From: Apostichopus japonicus
Taxonomy: Eukaryota > Echinodermata > Holothuroidea > Aspidochirotida > Stichopodidae
Assembly: GCF_037975245.1 (NCBI RefSeq)
Contig: NC_092569.1
Span: forward strand, 19,957,001-20,021,000
Direction of reading: 5' to 3'
DNA: 64,000 nt
A program made the position numbers and the translations under genes. Positions 22,327-36,800 of this stretch are shown piece after piece. Position 1 is the first letter of the stretch. Each line of letters begins with the position of its first letter. The notes under the pieces are model-generated. The model was not told the DNA's origin. It searched no databases and saw only the letters and a program-made list of their open reading frames with translations.

Positions 22327-22530
22327 TGTGAACCGTACATAATGCATATAAAATAAAGTCATGTAAAGTAGGAGATGATAAAAACTGGAATGATCATTAC
22401 AAAAACACCCACTTGGCAGCTCCTCTATATGGGCAAACAGGACGCCATTATGAGAATAAAAAATAGGAGATTAATGAAAAGAATATAAATCGTACGTTGC
22501 TAGGAGAAACCGAAATTTGTCAACACTGTG
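22327..22530 (+). repeat. Diverged dispersed repeat
   Basis: CATATAAAATAAAGTCATG, GTAGGAGATGATAAAAAC and TTGCTAGGAGAAACC recur in the same order at 23845-24040 in this copy and at 45563-45745 in copy 2. The whole stretch 22101-22530 is missing from copy 2. The family is unknown. Confidence 0.6.
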
Positions 22531-24190
22531 AATAAAGAAGATATGTCATAAAAGAAACCTGTTCATAAGATTAACTACTCTTCAGCAGACTGGTGTGTAC
22601 TTAATTGATTTACTATATACTGAATATGGCATTATATTGGCAAGTTTATGATTTAAACCTACATTGTAAATATTCATTATTCTTCAACAGCCTGGTGCGT
22701 ATTCAAGTTGATAAGCTATAAACTGTATATGGCTTTAGTGTACTAAATGAGCGATTGGCATCTACGTTGTCTATAATAGTAACAAGTTGCAATAACCAAT
22801 GCAATATCACTGTCTGTCTATCTATCTGTTCTGTGATACGATTGTACAACATCTGACTTTTTTTGACCGTACTAAGACACACTCGATACTAATAGCTAGT
22901 ACAGTAAATACTGTTCATGTTCCACAACCGTGCATCGGTAACTACTGCCCTGTGTTCGCAACACGGTAACATGTGTTACAGGTGGCACAGTTATTACTGC
23001 AAAGCTGTTACACGTCGCACTACGAGTCCGAAAGGTGGAAATGCGCAGCGACTGGGTAACGAAGACTACTCACTAGCCGTACAATACGGAGTACGTGGTC
23101 GGCGCTGGCACAACACGTAGCCGACACACTGCGGTGGTTATTTTATTCTGCATGCGAGATTCAGATGGTAGCCTAACTTTTCTTGAATCGTATTTGTAAA
23201 TCCATTTGATTGAAACATTCTTCACGGACAGGTGAATGTGTGAAAATCTCAAATAGATACAGAACAGATACACAAAATGAAACATAAGGTGGTGGAGGGG
23301 GGACCAGGATTTGCCTAATGGGTAGTTCCACGTCTAAATTAGGCATTTACATAGAATTATTACCAGCATTTACATTAACATGTGAACAAATTGTTATTTT
23401 TTTCAATAAATCATCCTCGTTTAGTAATATGGAATAATATGTCCTGCACTGTTTACAACACGGAGAAATAATGTTTCTAAACGGAAGTTTCTAAACTATA
23501 TCAAAAGAGATGTGAGAAAGCATTATTATTAGCAAGACTATTTTTTATCTGTAATAAATGTCGTGTACATATATCAAACAAAAACACTACCTCGTGCTTT
23601 AATAACGCAAGGCTTTTGCCTTTGCAGTCATTATTAGTTAGCGATCCTTTCTGTAAATTCATCATTTACTCGTGTTGTATTGATTATGGATATGAATTAC
23701 ATGTCAATCATTTGATATATTATAAAATAGATATAGAACGACACAAGAAACAATTGACATCTCCAGCATTTCCATGTTACGTATCTATGTTACGTATTAA
23801 TTGAAACTATCAGTTGATCAGCTTAATAAGTCCCTTTAGCATATGAGCCGTATAAAATGCATATAAAATAAAGCCATGAAGAGTAGGAGATGATAAAAAC
23901 CTGAATGAATATTACGAGAAAACAAAAAATCGACAGTTACCAGTAACGTTCAAACAAGACGCTATTATAAAAAGCAAAATAGAAGATTAATGAAAAGGAA
24001 ATAAATCTAAGATTGCTAGGAGAAACCCGGATTTTAAAGACTGTTAATGAAGGAGAAATCAATTATGAAAGAAACCTGATATAGAACGACACAAGAAACA
24101 ATTGACATCTCCAGCATAAGGCCAAATATAGCCTCATTATGAAAAACAAAATAAAAAGAGAAAATTAATAAAGAGGATAAAAATGTATAT
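22531..24190. other. Intergenic, duplicated DNA without a gene
   Basis: Includes a segment near 22917-23110 shared with 44935-45120, and a block at about 23541-23827 absent from copy 2. No domain recognised. Confidence 0.4.
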
Positions 24191-24191
24191 T

Positions 24192-25346
<1,155 letters not shown>

Positions 25347-26145
25347 GGTTTATTCAGCCACATGCATAAAAATACAATGGAAATTGTTCAAAACACAAGA
25401 GCTCTAAAACAGACATGAAATTGAAACGCAAAGCGATGAAACACATATAAAAGTGATATTGCATGAGTAATAAATACCGGTAGGCTATCGACAATGGTAT
25501 AAAAAACATTGCGATAAAAGTGACGATGTAAAACAGTACGAATGATAAGAAATATGTACGGCAAGAACCATAAAATGTATACTTGTACGATAAACAGAGC
25601 GCTAAGTCAATAAAACAGAATTCAGAACAAATAAGACATAAGATACAGGGAGTGATAAATAAGTTAGCGACTATGATGCGCGTTGAAAATCTTCACTGCA
25701 GATGGATAAAAACTGTTGGTAAAACGCTTCGAACCTCTAAAAGCTAGTAATCTATTTCCTGAGGGAAGGAAATTGAAATGCACAAATGCTGGGTGGGAAT
25801 GATCTTTCATAATACAGTCTACACGCCTCAGTGCTCGCTCCTGATATAGTGAATGGAGGGACGGTAGACTAGTGCCAATTATACGCTCAGCACTCCTGAT
25901 AACTGACTGAAGTTTCCCTAGATCCCTCTGACTCACACGACTAAACCAGACTAAAATGTTTGTAGTTAAAATACTCTCTATAATTGCACGATAGAAATTC
26001 ACTAAAATAAAATCACTAACACCATAAGATTTAAGAGTCCGTAAAAAGAATAGTCTCTGACGTCCCTTCTTCAATATTTCATGTGAATTTTCATTCCAAG
26101 ACAAATTTTCCATAATGAATGTGCCTAATAATTTAAATGTGTGCC
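25347..26145 (-). mobile_element. 5'-truncated non-LTR retrotransposon (Rex1/CR1-like)
   Basis: The minus strand encodes the C-terminal end of a reverse transcriptase ORF at 26113-25664, then a 3' UTR of about 300 bases ending AATAAACCATCTATC and the GATA/TATC tail. Copy 2 near 45900 has no insertion. The 5' end lies near 26145. A short TATTG-like flank may be the target duplication but is not certain. Confidence 0.85.
25664..26113 (-). CDS. C-terminal fragment of LINE reverse transcriptase
   Basis: 149 open codons. It contains KKGRQRLFFLRTLKSYGV, NFYRAIIESILTTNILVWF, KLQSVIRSAERIIGTSLPSL, RRVDCIMKDHSHPAFVHF and LLPSGNRLLAFR. This matches the thumb and C-terminal region of Rex1/CR1-type ORF2 proteins, which follows the catalytic palm. 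The endonuclease and the FADD catalytic motif are missing, so it is a dead, truncated copy. Confidence 0.88.
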   Translation of the reverse strand: MENLSWNENSHEILKKGRQRLFFLRTLKSYGVSDFILVNFYRAIIESILTTNILVWFSRVSQRDLGKLQSVIRSAERIIGTSLPSLHSLYQERALRRVDCIMKDHSHPAFVHFNFLPSGNRLLAFRGSKRFTNSFYPSAVKIFNAHHSR

Positions 26146-26873
26146 TTATTGGGCCTTTTCTAAGAGGAACAGTCCTTTTTCATTCACTATGTAAAGGGAA
26201 AAGGAGAAAGAAACGAAAGCCGTCCATACTCATTAATATGAATTTAACAAGTCGGTTAATTAATATTTGTCCTGATTATACTGTAAGGCATAGACGATAA
26301 TAACTCAAACTATATGGCTCGTGTGGCCTTAGATTGCGAAGTGTTTGAATTACGCCTACATTCAAAGTGACTTATTGCAGTAAGCTACATGTCTGTATCA
26401 ACTCCTGTTTGTTTCTGTTCACGTGACAAAAACATAAAAATGCATAATCCTATATTTCCCGAGCATTACATGTCGAACACACATATACTATTCATGACCG
26501 ACTATTTAAGATGTGGTAAGTAAACTCCATAGAAATTTAACGGTAATTCATAGCATCATACCATTCTGTTTGCAAAGAAACTTATACACCTGAGTAACTT
26601 TGACCATTGGAGTATTACCATGACGTGGTACAGTAATACTTCTATACGGATAATAAACCTATGTTATCAGTAACATTGATTTAATGTATAATTGATATTA
26701 TTACAAACAGTGGTTTTCGTGTAATGGAAGACCCGACTGAAAGGTATCTTTACCGTTTCGATTTCATTGATAAAATAGTTCGAGGTGAATCTTTGCAGCT
26801 GTAGATCATTTACCACCATCCTTCGTAACAATCTCTTAAACAAAATGTTAGAAAATGAAACTCATCCCACTCA

Positions 26874-26940
26874 ATCCGTCCGTCCGTCCGTCCACCTATC
26901 CATCCATTCCGTCCGTCCAACCATCCAATCCGTCCGTCTA
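26874..26940 (+). repeat. (CCGT)n-rich microsatellite
   Basis: Imperfect CCGT array, also present and slightly longer in copy 2 at about 46585-46660. Confidence 0.8.
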
Positions 26941-27845
26941 TCTTACACCGGCTACTCCCATTTTCATAAGTGACAAAAAGGCTTAAAATTACAACCATGA
27001 GGGAGTTGATGAATATCCCTGAACCTTTTAATAGCTCGACAACATATGTCAATTTCTAAAAATCGATATAGTACATCAGAACAGGTGCCAACATTCGGAA
27101 TTAGACTCTGCTAAAATCTTAGAAAAATTTACATATGAACTTCTGTCATAACTAATAACCAATTAAAACGCCCTTTTGTATAATAAGAAAATAAGAAATC
27201 AAAGTCTCAGCTCTTTGACTGCATATGTGGAAAAGAAAACGAAACCGATTTTGGAACAAATTTAAATTTAGGAAATGAGTTAGAAACAGATTTAACTAAC
27301 ATTTCTTGGAGTTGATATCTACAGTTTATCAATACTGCGCAAAAATAATGTATGCTGAAAAGTATTATCGTCTACCTGAAAAGAAAATTAATGTACCCTT
27401 CCCTGCCTGTTGCGACCATCGTGTGTTGTAATAGGATGTTCTTTTTAATAAGTTTTTATTTTCACTTCTTTATCAAAGTTTCACAAGCTTTGAGACACTG
27501 AAATAGATATGTGTTTTCCCAAAAAACTAGACCCATGTTGATATTAATAACCAAAGATGAGATCTTTATTTCATTCACCTACTGAAAAACTCAACAAATA
27601 TCATAAATGACCATTGCCACATATTTATGTGGTTGCGTACCCCTGCATGGTGCCTATATTCGAAGCTCTTCTCCTCCCCACCTCTTCTCAAATTTTGGTA
27701 GATTAGATCAACAAATACAAATGTCCATCCTAAAACCAAGTGCATACATGACTATAAACTGAATATTTGTGGGACTCTAGACTTATGCTACCATGTGATA
27801 TTATACGGGCAACCCCCACCCCCCCCACCACCCACCCATACAACA

Positions 27846-27955
27846 GTTTTGGTGAAGACAATGGATCGAGCAAAGAATGTTTGGAATACTCATTCTGTTT
27901 CACTTCTTTCTTTTTATGCCAATAGTACAACACAGAGTGCAGCTGTAAGACTACG
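27846..27955 (+). pseudogene. Decayed copy of the linker-exon module
   Basis: GGTGAAGACAATGGATCGAG, GTTTGGAATACTCATTCTGT and a following CCAATAG acceptor repeat the intron end seen before the linker exons at 12208 and 34735. The sequence after the acceptor does not hold a usable exon. The paralogue in copy 2 is at about 47590. Confidence 0.5.
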
Positions 27956-28179
27956 GATACAGCCAAGATACACAGTTAACCACGTTCTGTTCTAAACACT
28001 AGCAACTTTTACACGCGTATAGACCGCTTGAATTTGATACTATTAATTCAATATCCTGAGTAAATACACTCCAAGGATACACAATAGGCAATTTAAGTAG
28101 TGTAATACATGTGAAAGCAATATATGATTCCACATAAGTGTATACTGCATTAGTATACAACGTCAATGAACTTTGACCG

Positions 28180-28600
28180 TAACGATGGTGTTGGCGATGA
28201 CAGTGATAATGAGAATGAAACCAGTGCCAGGAAGTGATGAGCTGGATGTTAGGATGAGGACGATAAAGACAATAATGATAGACCAGTGAGGAAGCTGAAA
28301 ACAACGAGGACGACTTCACAGATGACGATTGTGAGTATAGGGATGACGAGGATGAAGATGATGTTACAAGGAAGGGGAACACGACAAAGAGGAGGACGGC
28401 GAAATTGATGAAATTGACAATGGTGACGATGATTATAAAGATAAGAATAAATATTGTGACATGAATGAGGATGAGATGAGATGATAACGGTATATACGAT
28501 GACGTTGAGAACGATGAGGTAAACGAAAGCGATGAAGTGGGTGACGATGTAGGTGCAAATGACAATGACGATTGCGATGAACATACGATGATGCATGTGG
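28180..28600 (+). repeat. Degenerate GAY/GAT-rich low-complexity block
   Basis: Long run of GATGAC/GATGAG/GATAAT-like triplets, conserved in copy 2 at about 47930-48350. Its minus strand gives a Ser/His/Ile-rich open frame without a domain. I treat it as simple sequence. Confidence 0.75.
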
Positions 28601-29025
28601 TCAAAAGTACAAAAAAATCAATGGATTGGTTAAAATGGCACGTTAATAAGGAAAGTGTTATAAATTGATTCATTCTCATCATCTTGGATTAACATTTGAC
28701 TTGTTCAGTACAATTTCTGCAAACTACCGTCAAACAAACCACCATTGCTTCAAAACTGCGAATCTCCTGTGAACTCGTTTCCATGCCAATACGCTATTTA
28801 CTTTTTATTTAAAATGACGTGTCATTAGTTACGAAGATCCAAATGACAAAATATACATTAATATCAGCTAAGCGATCTAATTGGCTATTTAACAGCAGTA
28901 CACGACCGTCATTAAACCATCATGCCACTTCTGATTGTTAAAATCCGTTAGGTACGTCGCAGTTCTTGATCTGGATTTTGAAGTTTCATATCATTTTACC
29001 GAGGTTTGAATCGGGAAACAGAAAC

Positions 29026-29080
29026 ATGAAGTCCACCGTTATTTTGCTTTTGACAGTAGCTTATGTAGCCCTGATCAGAG
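29026..29080 (+). CDS. Gene B exon 1: signal peptide
   Basis: MKSTVILLLTVAYVALIR, then a phase-1 donor GTAAGC. A Lys followed by a hydrophobic core is a typical signal peptide. The AAAC before the ATG is a good start context. An almost identical exon lies at 48774. Confidence 0.88.
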
Positions 29081-30736
29081 GTAAGCCTATTGTAATTTCT
29101 TCTTAATGTTACTTAATGTCCATTCATATGTAAAACAGTGTAATGTGAAAGATGTTGACTAGTTCACGTCTTCGTTTAATGTTTATTTTGTAATAAAAAT
29201 CCTCCCATGTAAAAAACAAATATATCTGTTCTTTAATACTACCTTCTATTATCCGTATACATCGATACCTACCTTAGTTGACATTAGCAATGAAGCTAGA
29301 GTTTTATGAAGCTAATAGATTATTATGGCATTGCATATCGAACAGTACCAATAAATCTGCTCAAAGGATGGCTAAGAAAACGTATGATATCCCTAATATG
29401 TTTTATTACAAACTTCACACAAAATTGTGTCAGTAATTGTTAGATCGACTTATATATTGAGTATATTGTAAAGTTGTGTAATTCTGAGCCAAGGCAAGCC
29501 ATATTTACAAATTACTGAATAGCCACTCGGTCTTAATTAGAAATCTGTGCGGTTACAATTATTATAGTAATCAAATGTATATAGTTTTATTCCGTTTGAT
29601 ACAGAATCTCACGAACCTTTAGGTACAGAAGCCCTTAATTTCGAAATCTAAGCTACCTTTTAGACCCATGATTTTATCATATGTTGACGCCTTTTATGGT
29701 ACATGGACTAACTTTATATTATAGTTATGAGTATTTTATAGTAACCTTTTATCAGTTTAGAGTAGTTTTTAATTCATTTAATACGTGTTTGATACCTAAA
29801 TAGCAAAACTATCAATGTTATGGATCGAATATCATTTCAAATAACAAAGGAAAGAACAAAGAATAATATGGAATTTTCCAATTGGCATGTTACACTGATA
29901 CAGAGGTAATTCTATGCGACGAAGCCTTGGTGATTAATTGTTGTTTTTTTTTCAAATCAATTAACTATTTGCTCGTTAAACTGAATCATTTGGTAGCAAT
30001 TTAAGTTCTTCTGGTCAATGAAAGTCTCATTTTAAGTGATTTTTTTAGCTTAATATTGATCGATGAAAAGTGAAACTTAAAAAACAGCAGTATGGGTTGG
30101 CTGTGTTTGTCTCAAAGCACTGGTTTAATGTTCTATTTTGTAAACAAAGTTTATTTTGCACAAATTTAAATATATTCCGATGGCAGAGGTTGATTTGTCA
30201 ATAAACGTACAGGGAATTTCCTGCATATTTAGATCAAAATCACATCCTTACAGCATTTTCTATGACGAAGAAAGGAAGACATTTTCAAATTTGATTGTAT
30301 TTTGTGAATGTATCTAGCGAAAGATGAGTGAATGGTGTCGTCACATCAACTCAACTGGAAACTTATTTACTTTCTTTGTAAAGCTGAACTCACTTATTTC
30401 GCAGAGGCCAAACATATTTCTACAAAAATAAAGTTGTTTTTTCTTTAGCGTAAAATGAGCCGATGAAAAGTAAAAAAGAAAAACAAGCTTTATGGGTTGA
30501 CTGTGTATGTCTCATAGCACTGGTTTGATTTTATATGTTGTAGTCAAATTTTATTTTGCATAAATATAATTATATTCCGATGACAGAGGTTGATATGTTA
30601 ATAATCGTACATGGAGTTTTCTGCATATTTAGATCTAAATCACATCCTTAAAGCATATTCTATGCCGAAGAAAGGAACATTTGATTTGATTGTATTTTGT
30701 GAATGTATCTAGCAAATGATGCGTGAATGGTGTCGT

Positions 30737-30812
<76 letters not shown>

Positions 30813-33800
30813 ATCACAAAGATATCTTAATTGTACTGAAACACATTTATTTATCTAAATATTGTTTAACTTTGTCCAAAGGATTTAAGCATAAAACAAC
30901 TCCAAATATAGTATATACTTTAAAAGATGAAAATATAGGAGAAAACTAAATTATTATAAAGTTTTAGATGATTCATCCCAAAACTGCAGGAAAGTACATG
31001 GAGAACTTTTGGATCATTAATCGTAGTTAATTTATGTATTCAATGCTGTAGAGAAATTTTAGACCCGCAGTTGCTGGAACGAAACAAGCGAATTTCGACC
31101 TTCAGCTGATGGCCTACTGCCACATGATGCGTGAATGGTGTCGTCACAGTTAACTATGCTGCAAATAGGAAAATAAAATGATTTTTTTTACAGTCATTCT
31201 AGATTAACATAAGTAGTAAAGCTTCATCGACCGACGAGGTAGCGAAAATTGACATTCAAGTGCAAATCCATAGTTATATATTTAAAAAGTGAATATTTCG
31301 AAAATAAAAAAATCGATATACATTCAATAACATTGGTATTGTACTGTATTGTTACTCCATGAATAATCGATACTGAAATCGAGGTAAAGTAATATCTTTA
31401 AGTACTCTTTCAAATTGCTTTTATCCACATTGAACAGCTCGTGACTCTGACGTTCGTGGATACTTTAAATGCACAAATAAAGTCGCAGAGAAGGAAGACA
31501 TGCAGGTACATACTGCAAATGAAGGTAAGATGGACGGTGTAAACCTTTCTTCTAGTTTACGGACAATTTCATTGTAGAAACCGTTTCATAAAATTATACA
31601 AAATATTTCGGGTTGATAATATAGAAAAAAATAATTTTAATATGTTACATCAAAAGCACACGCGTCAGTCAGAATTGTTTTACTTGTACTTAAACCATCA
31701 ATGAATCATTAAAAAGAACATGCCTAATGGACTAAAATGACCTTCTTTTCCCTTTTCATTCACTAGGCAACCATCTCTTAACAAATTAAAAGGCCATTAA
31801 AATATCATTTTACACCAAAAATGCGATATCTACCTAATGAATGGAATGAATGTTATACGCCACTTACCTTGACATACTAGTAAAAAATTTACAAACACCT
31901 TACTAAAGCAGATATATCTCCAAAAGGAACGATAATTTTGCCAGCTGTCTTATCGTACAGACAAGCATTTCTGTCGTCTAAGACAGAAACGACCATTAGA
32001 CTTACATCTCAATTAATAACATTGGCGACTCAGCATCTATATATCAATTTGTAGGCCAGCTATCAATTTCCGTCATTTTGTTTTGAAACTTAATATCGAC
32101 GACAGAACAAATATATAATGTGTTCTCAGTATATGAACATGTATCCCAACAAAGCACCCAAGTATATATAAGCAGTTTTTATTGTAACATCAGATTATTC
32201 AGCGTTGGATTAGTTTCTGATGTTAAACGTCACCATGCTTGATTCAATCAAGAACCCTCTCACTCACAACAAAAAAATATCTTACCACCCCACCCCCACC
32301 ACCACCCCACCACCTCCTCCGATTCGCCTAATTGGAAAAATTTCTAGAAAATCAGACATTAAGTAAAATATAGAAGCATTTGGAAATTATTCATAATTCT
32401 GTTTCACTCCTTTCTCCCATGATATTAAACGTATTCTAGTTACAAGTGCACTTGGTTCAGATAATGAGGTTACCTTGCCGTTGACACCACGTCATACACC
32501 ACGCATAGAATATTTAATCAATTATGTTCATTGGAGAGTCGTATATATACGGCTCTGGTCCGTTGAGATGAACATTGCCCCAAATACCTTGCATTTGAAT
32601 CCTTCCTTGGCATTGTAGAACACTTCTTACTTTTGTTTTGTTTCGCCTGTAATACTTTCATTGTGAAACTTAGTCATCATGTTTAACACGGGCCGCGAAT
32701 TTTTTTTCCCAAACAGGTTTGCAATTGTGTGTAAATATAGTCGCTCATGATTGGTCGGAAAAGTTACGTCATAACAATGAAATCTTCACTTCGAGGTTAT
32801 CAAAATGTCTGCATCCATTTGTTGCAACGAAGATATACCCGTTCAAAATTACCCGCAGCTTTTCGTAAATATATGTAGATGTGTTTTAAATTGGTTTAGA
32901 CATATTGAGCCCACTAGTATTGTACGATCTACTTTGATCGAAGATTTCTGTGAAGGCATTAATCGATAACATCGCACAGTGAAAGTTTCGTACAGGGGTA
33001 CATAACACATGCGCTGTAGGCCTATATGTATTAAAACTATGTATAGTAAAGGCTTTACAATTGACGCACCCCGTAATTGACGCACCTTCAATTATTACTA
33101 GCAACGATACAGCAGGCCACTTAAACTTTTTGCAGTCAAGCAGAGTTACACATTTCACGAGTTTGAATTCATTTCAGCTATTTAATGACCAAATTGTGGT
33201 ACTTGTTAAGCTTTTAACACCCTTCCCCTAGTTTTGCACGTATTTTGGGCATTTGGAAATCTTACACCCTAAAAATAACCAACATTACCTCAGTATGATA
33301 ACACTACTCTCTGGGACCTGACCTGTCGGAGCTTAGAGGCTCAGAGCATAGCAAACAACATCTAAAGTCAATGGATGTGTACTAAGGCCTACACTACAGT
33401 TAGCTTATCGACGAATGTGTCAATTTAGGGGTATGAAAGAACTTGACACGGCAAACAGTTTGTGATCAAATTCTGCTCAATTAAATAGTGCATAAGCACA
33501 GAATCTTAAATATTTTGAGATCATAACATTTCTGAGGAACTACTCATATGAAAAACACATACAGTTGAGTGATTTGGATTTTTCCTTGATAGTCATCGTT
33601 GAAAAAATCCTTAAGTGCGTCAATTATGAGCCTACCATGCTACACAGTGCAGTGACGGAAATATATCATACTGTACAATATACTGTTTTGCGTATATTCA
33701 TTCAAGACTACTCGCGTCGTGAAGATGATTTTGGTGTAGGCCTACCCATTCCACGAAACGAATTCTGATTTCAATAGAACGGCTGACGAATCTTGGATGA

Positions 33801-36800
33801 CGTAAACACGAACCCGATAGAATGTAGCGTATGTATCATAAGTAAGGTCAACATGTTGCCCAACCATTAAAAGTAAAGTTAGGGCGTTTGCAGGGAAACC
33901 GCGTAACAAGACTTCATTAAGTGTCAGTGTGTAACTCAGTGAATGCCTTCGAACTTCCAAGCGATGGTCATTATTGATGCTGACGTCACGAGCAATTGAT
34001 TGGCTGAAAATTCCGTAATTGCAAACCTGTTTGGGAAAAAAAATTCGCACACGGGCCTAGGCTGGATGTAACAATGTTGTAGGACCATAGCCATATGCCT
34101 AGGCTATCATGTGATTTTACACTGTAATTAAGGACTTCAAGCGATATTACCCTCACCCTATAATATGTTTGGTGAAGACAGTGGATCAAAGAAGATCAAA
34201 CAACGAATATTTTGAATACTAATTCCGTTTCACTCCTTTCTTACATGTACTTACACATATTAGTTCCCAGTGGACCTAACACCACGCCATACGCTACGAC
34301 AAAAGAGGAACAGGACGTATCTACCACCAAGGATGGTAGGCTTGTTTGTTAATTTTGTTTAGTTAAATTCAATTTATTCCCCACCTCCCCCCAGTAAAAA
34401 AAAAAAAAATGTGCAATTTACTGTTAGTTAATGAACCTAAAGGAGAAGTAAGCCTAAAGACCATTGATAACATTATACACTTACTTTCATGGTTATCATA
34501 AGATAAAGATGCAGCCCACCCCCCCCCCCCCCCTTGCCCCTGTTAATAATAATTTCAATCTGTTTAGAAAATATCCGTGTGTTTAATATCGTGAGAACTG
34601 TACACTGTTTGGAACTTAAGGCAAGAGCACCCGACCATAGAACATTTTTGGTGAATACAACAGATCAAATAGAGAACGTTTGGAATACTAAATCTGTTTC
34701 ACTCATTTCTACCATGACATTACTCACATTCTAGTTACCAGTGAACCTGGTTCAAGTAATGAGGGTACCTCGCTTCCGGTTGACACCACATCATACACCA
34801 CGATCCGTACAAACTGCCTTACGAGTAATGGCAGTGTTATTCAGGTAAGAATTAGTAATAGCTATGTTTCGATAATGTTTCGATGTAATTCAAATTTTTA
34901 AATGTTAATAGCTTTGCTATTCTTTACTTTCATTAGCCAAGTTTAAGTTTAAGAATTATTAGAATGCAACTTATTGAAAGTTTCAGTCCACTGTTGCGTT
35001 TTACATGTGAGTAATACAAATTCGAAAAATGGATAAAGAAATGATGGGAGCCAGATGGAAACATTAAATATTTGTTCATAAACCTTTATTTTCAAGTTAT
35101 ATAATAACCTAATCGATAAGCCTGATTGTACAGTTGTTGACAATATACGGCGGATTTTAGTTTCAAGTTGTTTGTAGAATTGACGTGACATATTTTTGGT
35201 AACAACGGAATTATAAATATATCTGCATGGAAGAATGTACCGTTGTACTCGTTGTTCTTGGTAAAGAAGACCAAGGAATAACGCAAAACAAAGACAAAGG
35301 TTTTATCAACTGTACCATGAAACAAATATTAGTGAAGTGATTTGCGAGCTAATTTGGACCGTTATGTGTCTTCCCAGATACAGTAAAGTAAAACTGCATC
35401 TTGACTTAGCGTTTAGTGTGAAGTTAGTTTTTTTTTTCTGAACAAGCTATATCATCTTCACGCACCCGCTCAATTTAGCCAAGTTGATTTTACGCTGTTA
35501 GAACCATTTGAATTCATAATAAGTTATTGTGCATTTGGAATACAGACAATTGTATCCTACATAATATAATCTAAGATGATATTTTAAACGTAACTTGGAA
35601 TCTTTGGGGAGGTTTAACAAGATTGCACAATTTCTTGTACGAGTTTGGTAGAATAAAATAAAATAAAATGAATAAAGTAGCTACAATTATTAGTATTCTT
35701 TCTCTTAACTTTTTGGAGTGTTGATTTTGGTAATGCCATATTATGATAATTACAATGCAAAAGTTTGAGAGTGGAATTCTGTTCTCTTCTTGCAAATAAA
35801 ATATTATTTAAGTACAAGTTTATTTGATTGGTGTGTGTGTCTGTTTGCATTGTTTCGTCTTGTATTTGAAAAAAAAGTTTTAATTAACCATTTTTCTCTG
35901 CTGGTAAAAGCCATAAGATAGTATATTGATAGTATATTGCATACAGTGAACCACAGTTCCTTAATTATATGTTTTGTCTTTCAAATGTTTATGTCCTATA
36001 TTTCCTGTCGGTTTCATTTAAATCACATTTTAACTTTTGAACTCTTATGACTTGATTTCTCTTTTGATTCAGAATGGTTCACTTCTCGTGAATGAAGACT
36101 GTACAAGGATTTCAACCTGTGATAATGGAGTAATGAACTACAATGATCTCTACCAGTGTAGCTCTGATGCGGTTTGTGAAGTCCGTAACGATGTACGCAA
36201 ATGTTACTGCATGAGTGGTTACCATGGTAATGGAGTGAATTGTACAAAACACATGACCGACTGTAAGAATTGGTACGATGCTGGGAACACTACTAATGGT
36301 ATTTATACCATCATACCAACTAACTGGAGTGGAGCATCATTTGATGTTTCCTGTAATATGACTGACGGAGGAGGATGGACGGTAAGTCTAGTATGACATC
36401 CTATAGTATAGACGATATATTGCATATGTATAATATGACTGACGGAGGAGTATGGACGGTAACTCTAGAATTACATCATATAGTATAGACGATATATTGT
36501 TTATGTATAATATGACGGACGGAGGGGGATGGACGGTAAGTCTATAGTTTGACATCTTATTGTATAGACGATATATTGTATATGTATAATATGACTGACG
36601 GAGGAGGATGGACGGTAAGTCTATAGTTTGACATCTTATTGTATAGACGATTGTATATTTTAATATTACTGACGGAGGATGATGGACGGTAGGTCTAGCA
36701 TGACATCCTATAGTTTACACGATATATTGTATATGTATAATATGACTGACATGGGAGGATGGACCGTAAATCTGTTATAACTGCCTTTAATATAGACGGT

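Noticed and set aside
22917..23120. Possible small gene conserved in both copies
   Set aside because: The frame is not maintained as a clear coding sequence in copy 2 and no domain is recognisable. Conservation is explained by the recent duplication.
27999..28682. 227-codon Ser-rich minus-strand open frame
   Set aside because: Low-complexity GAY-rich sequence. In copy 2 the corresponding frame has different ends and length, and no domain is visible.
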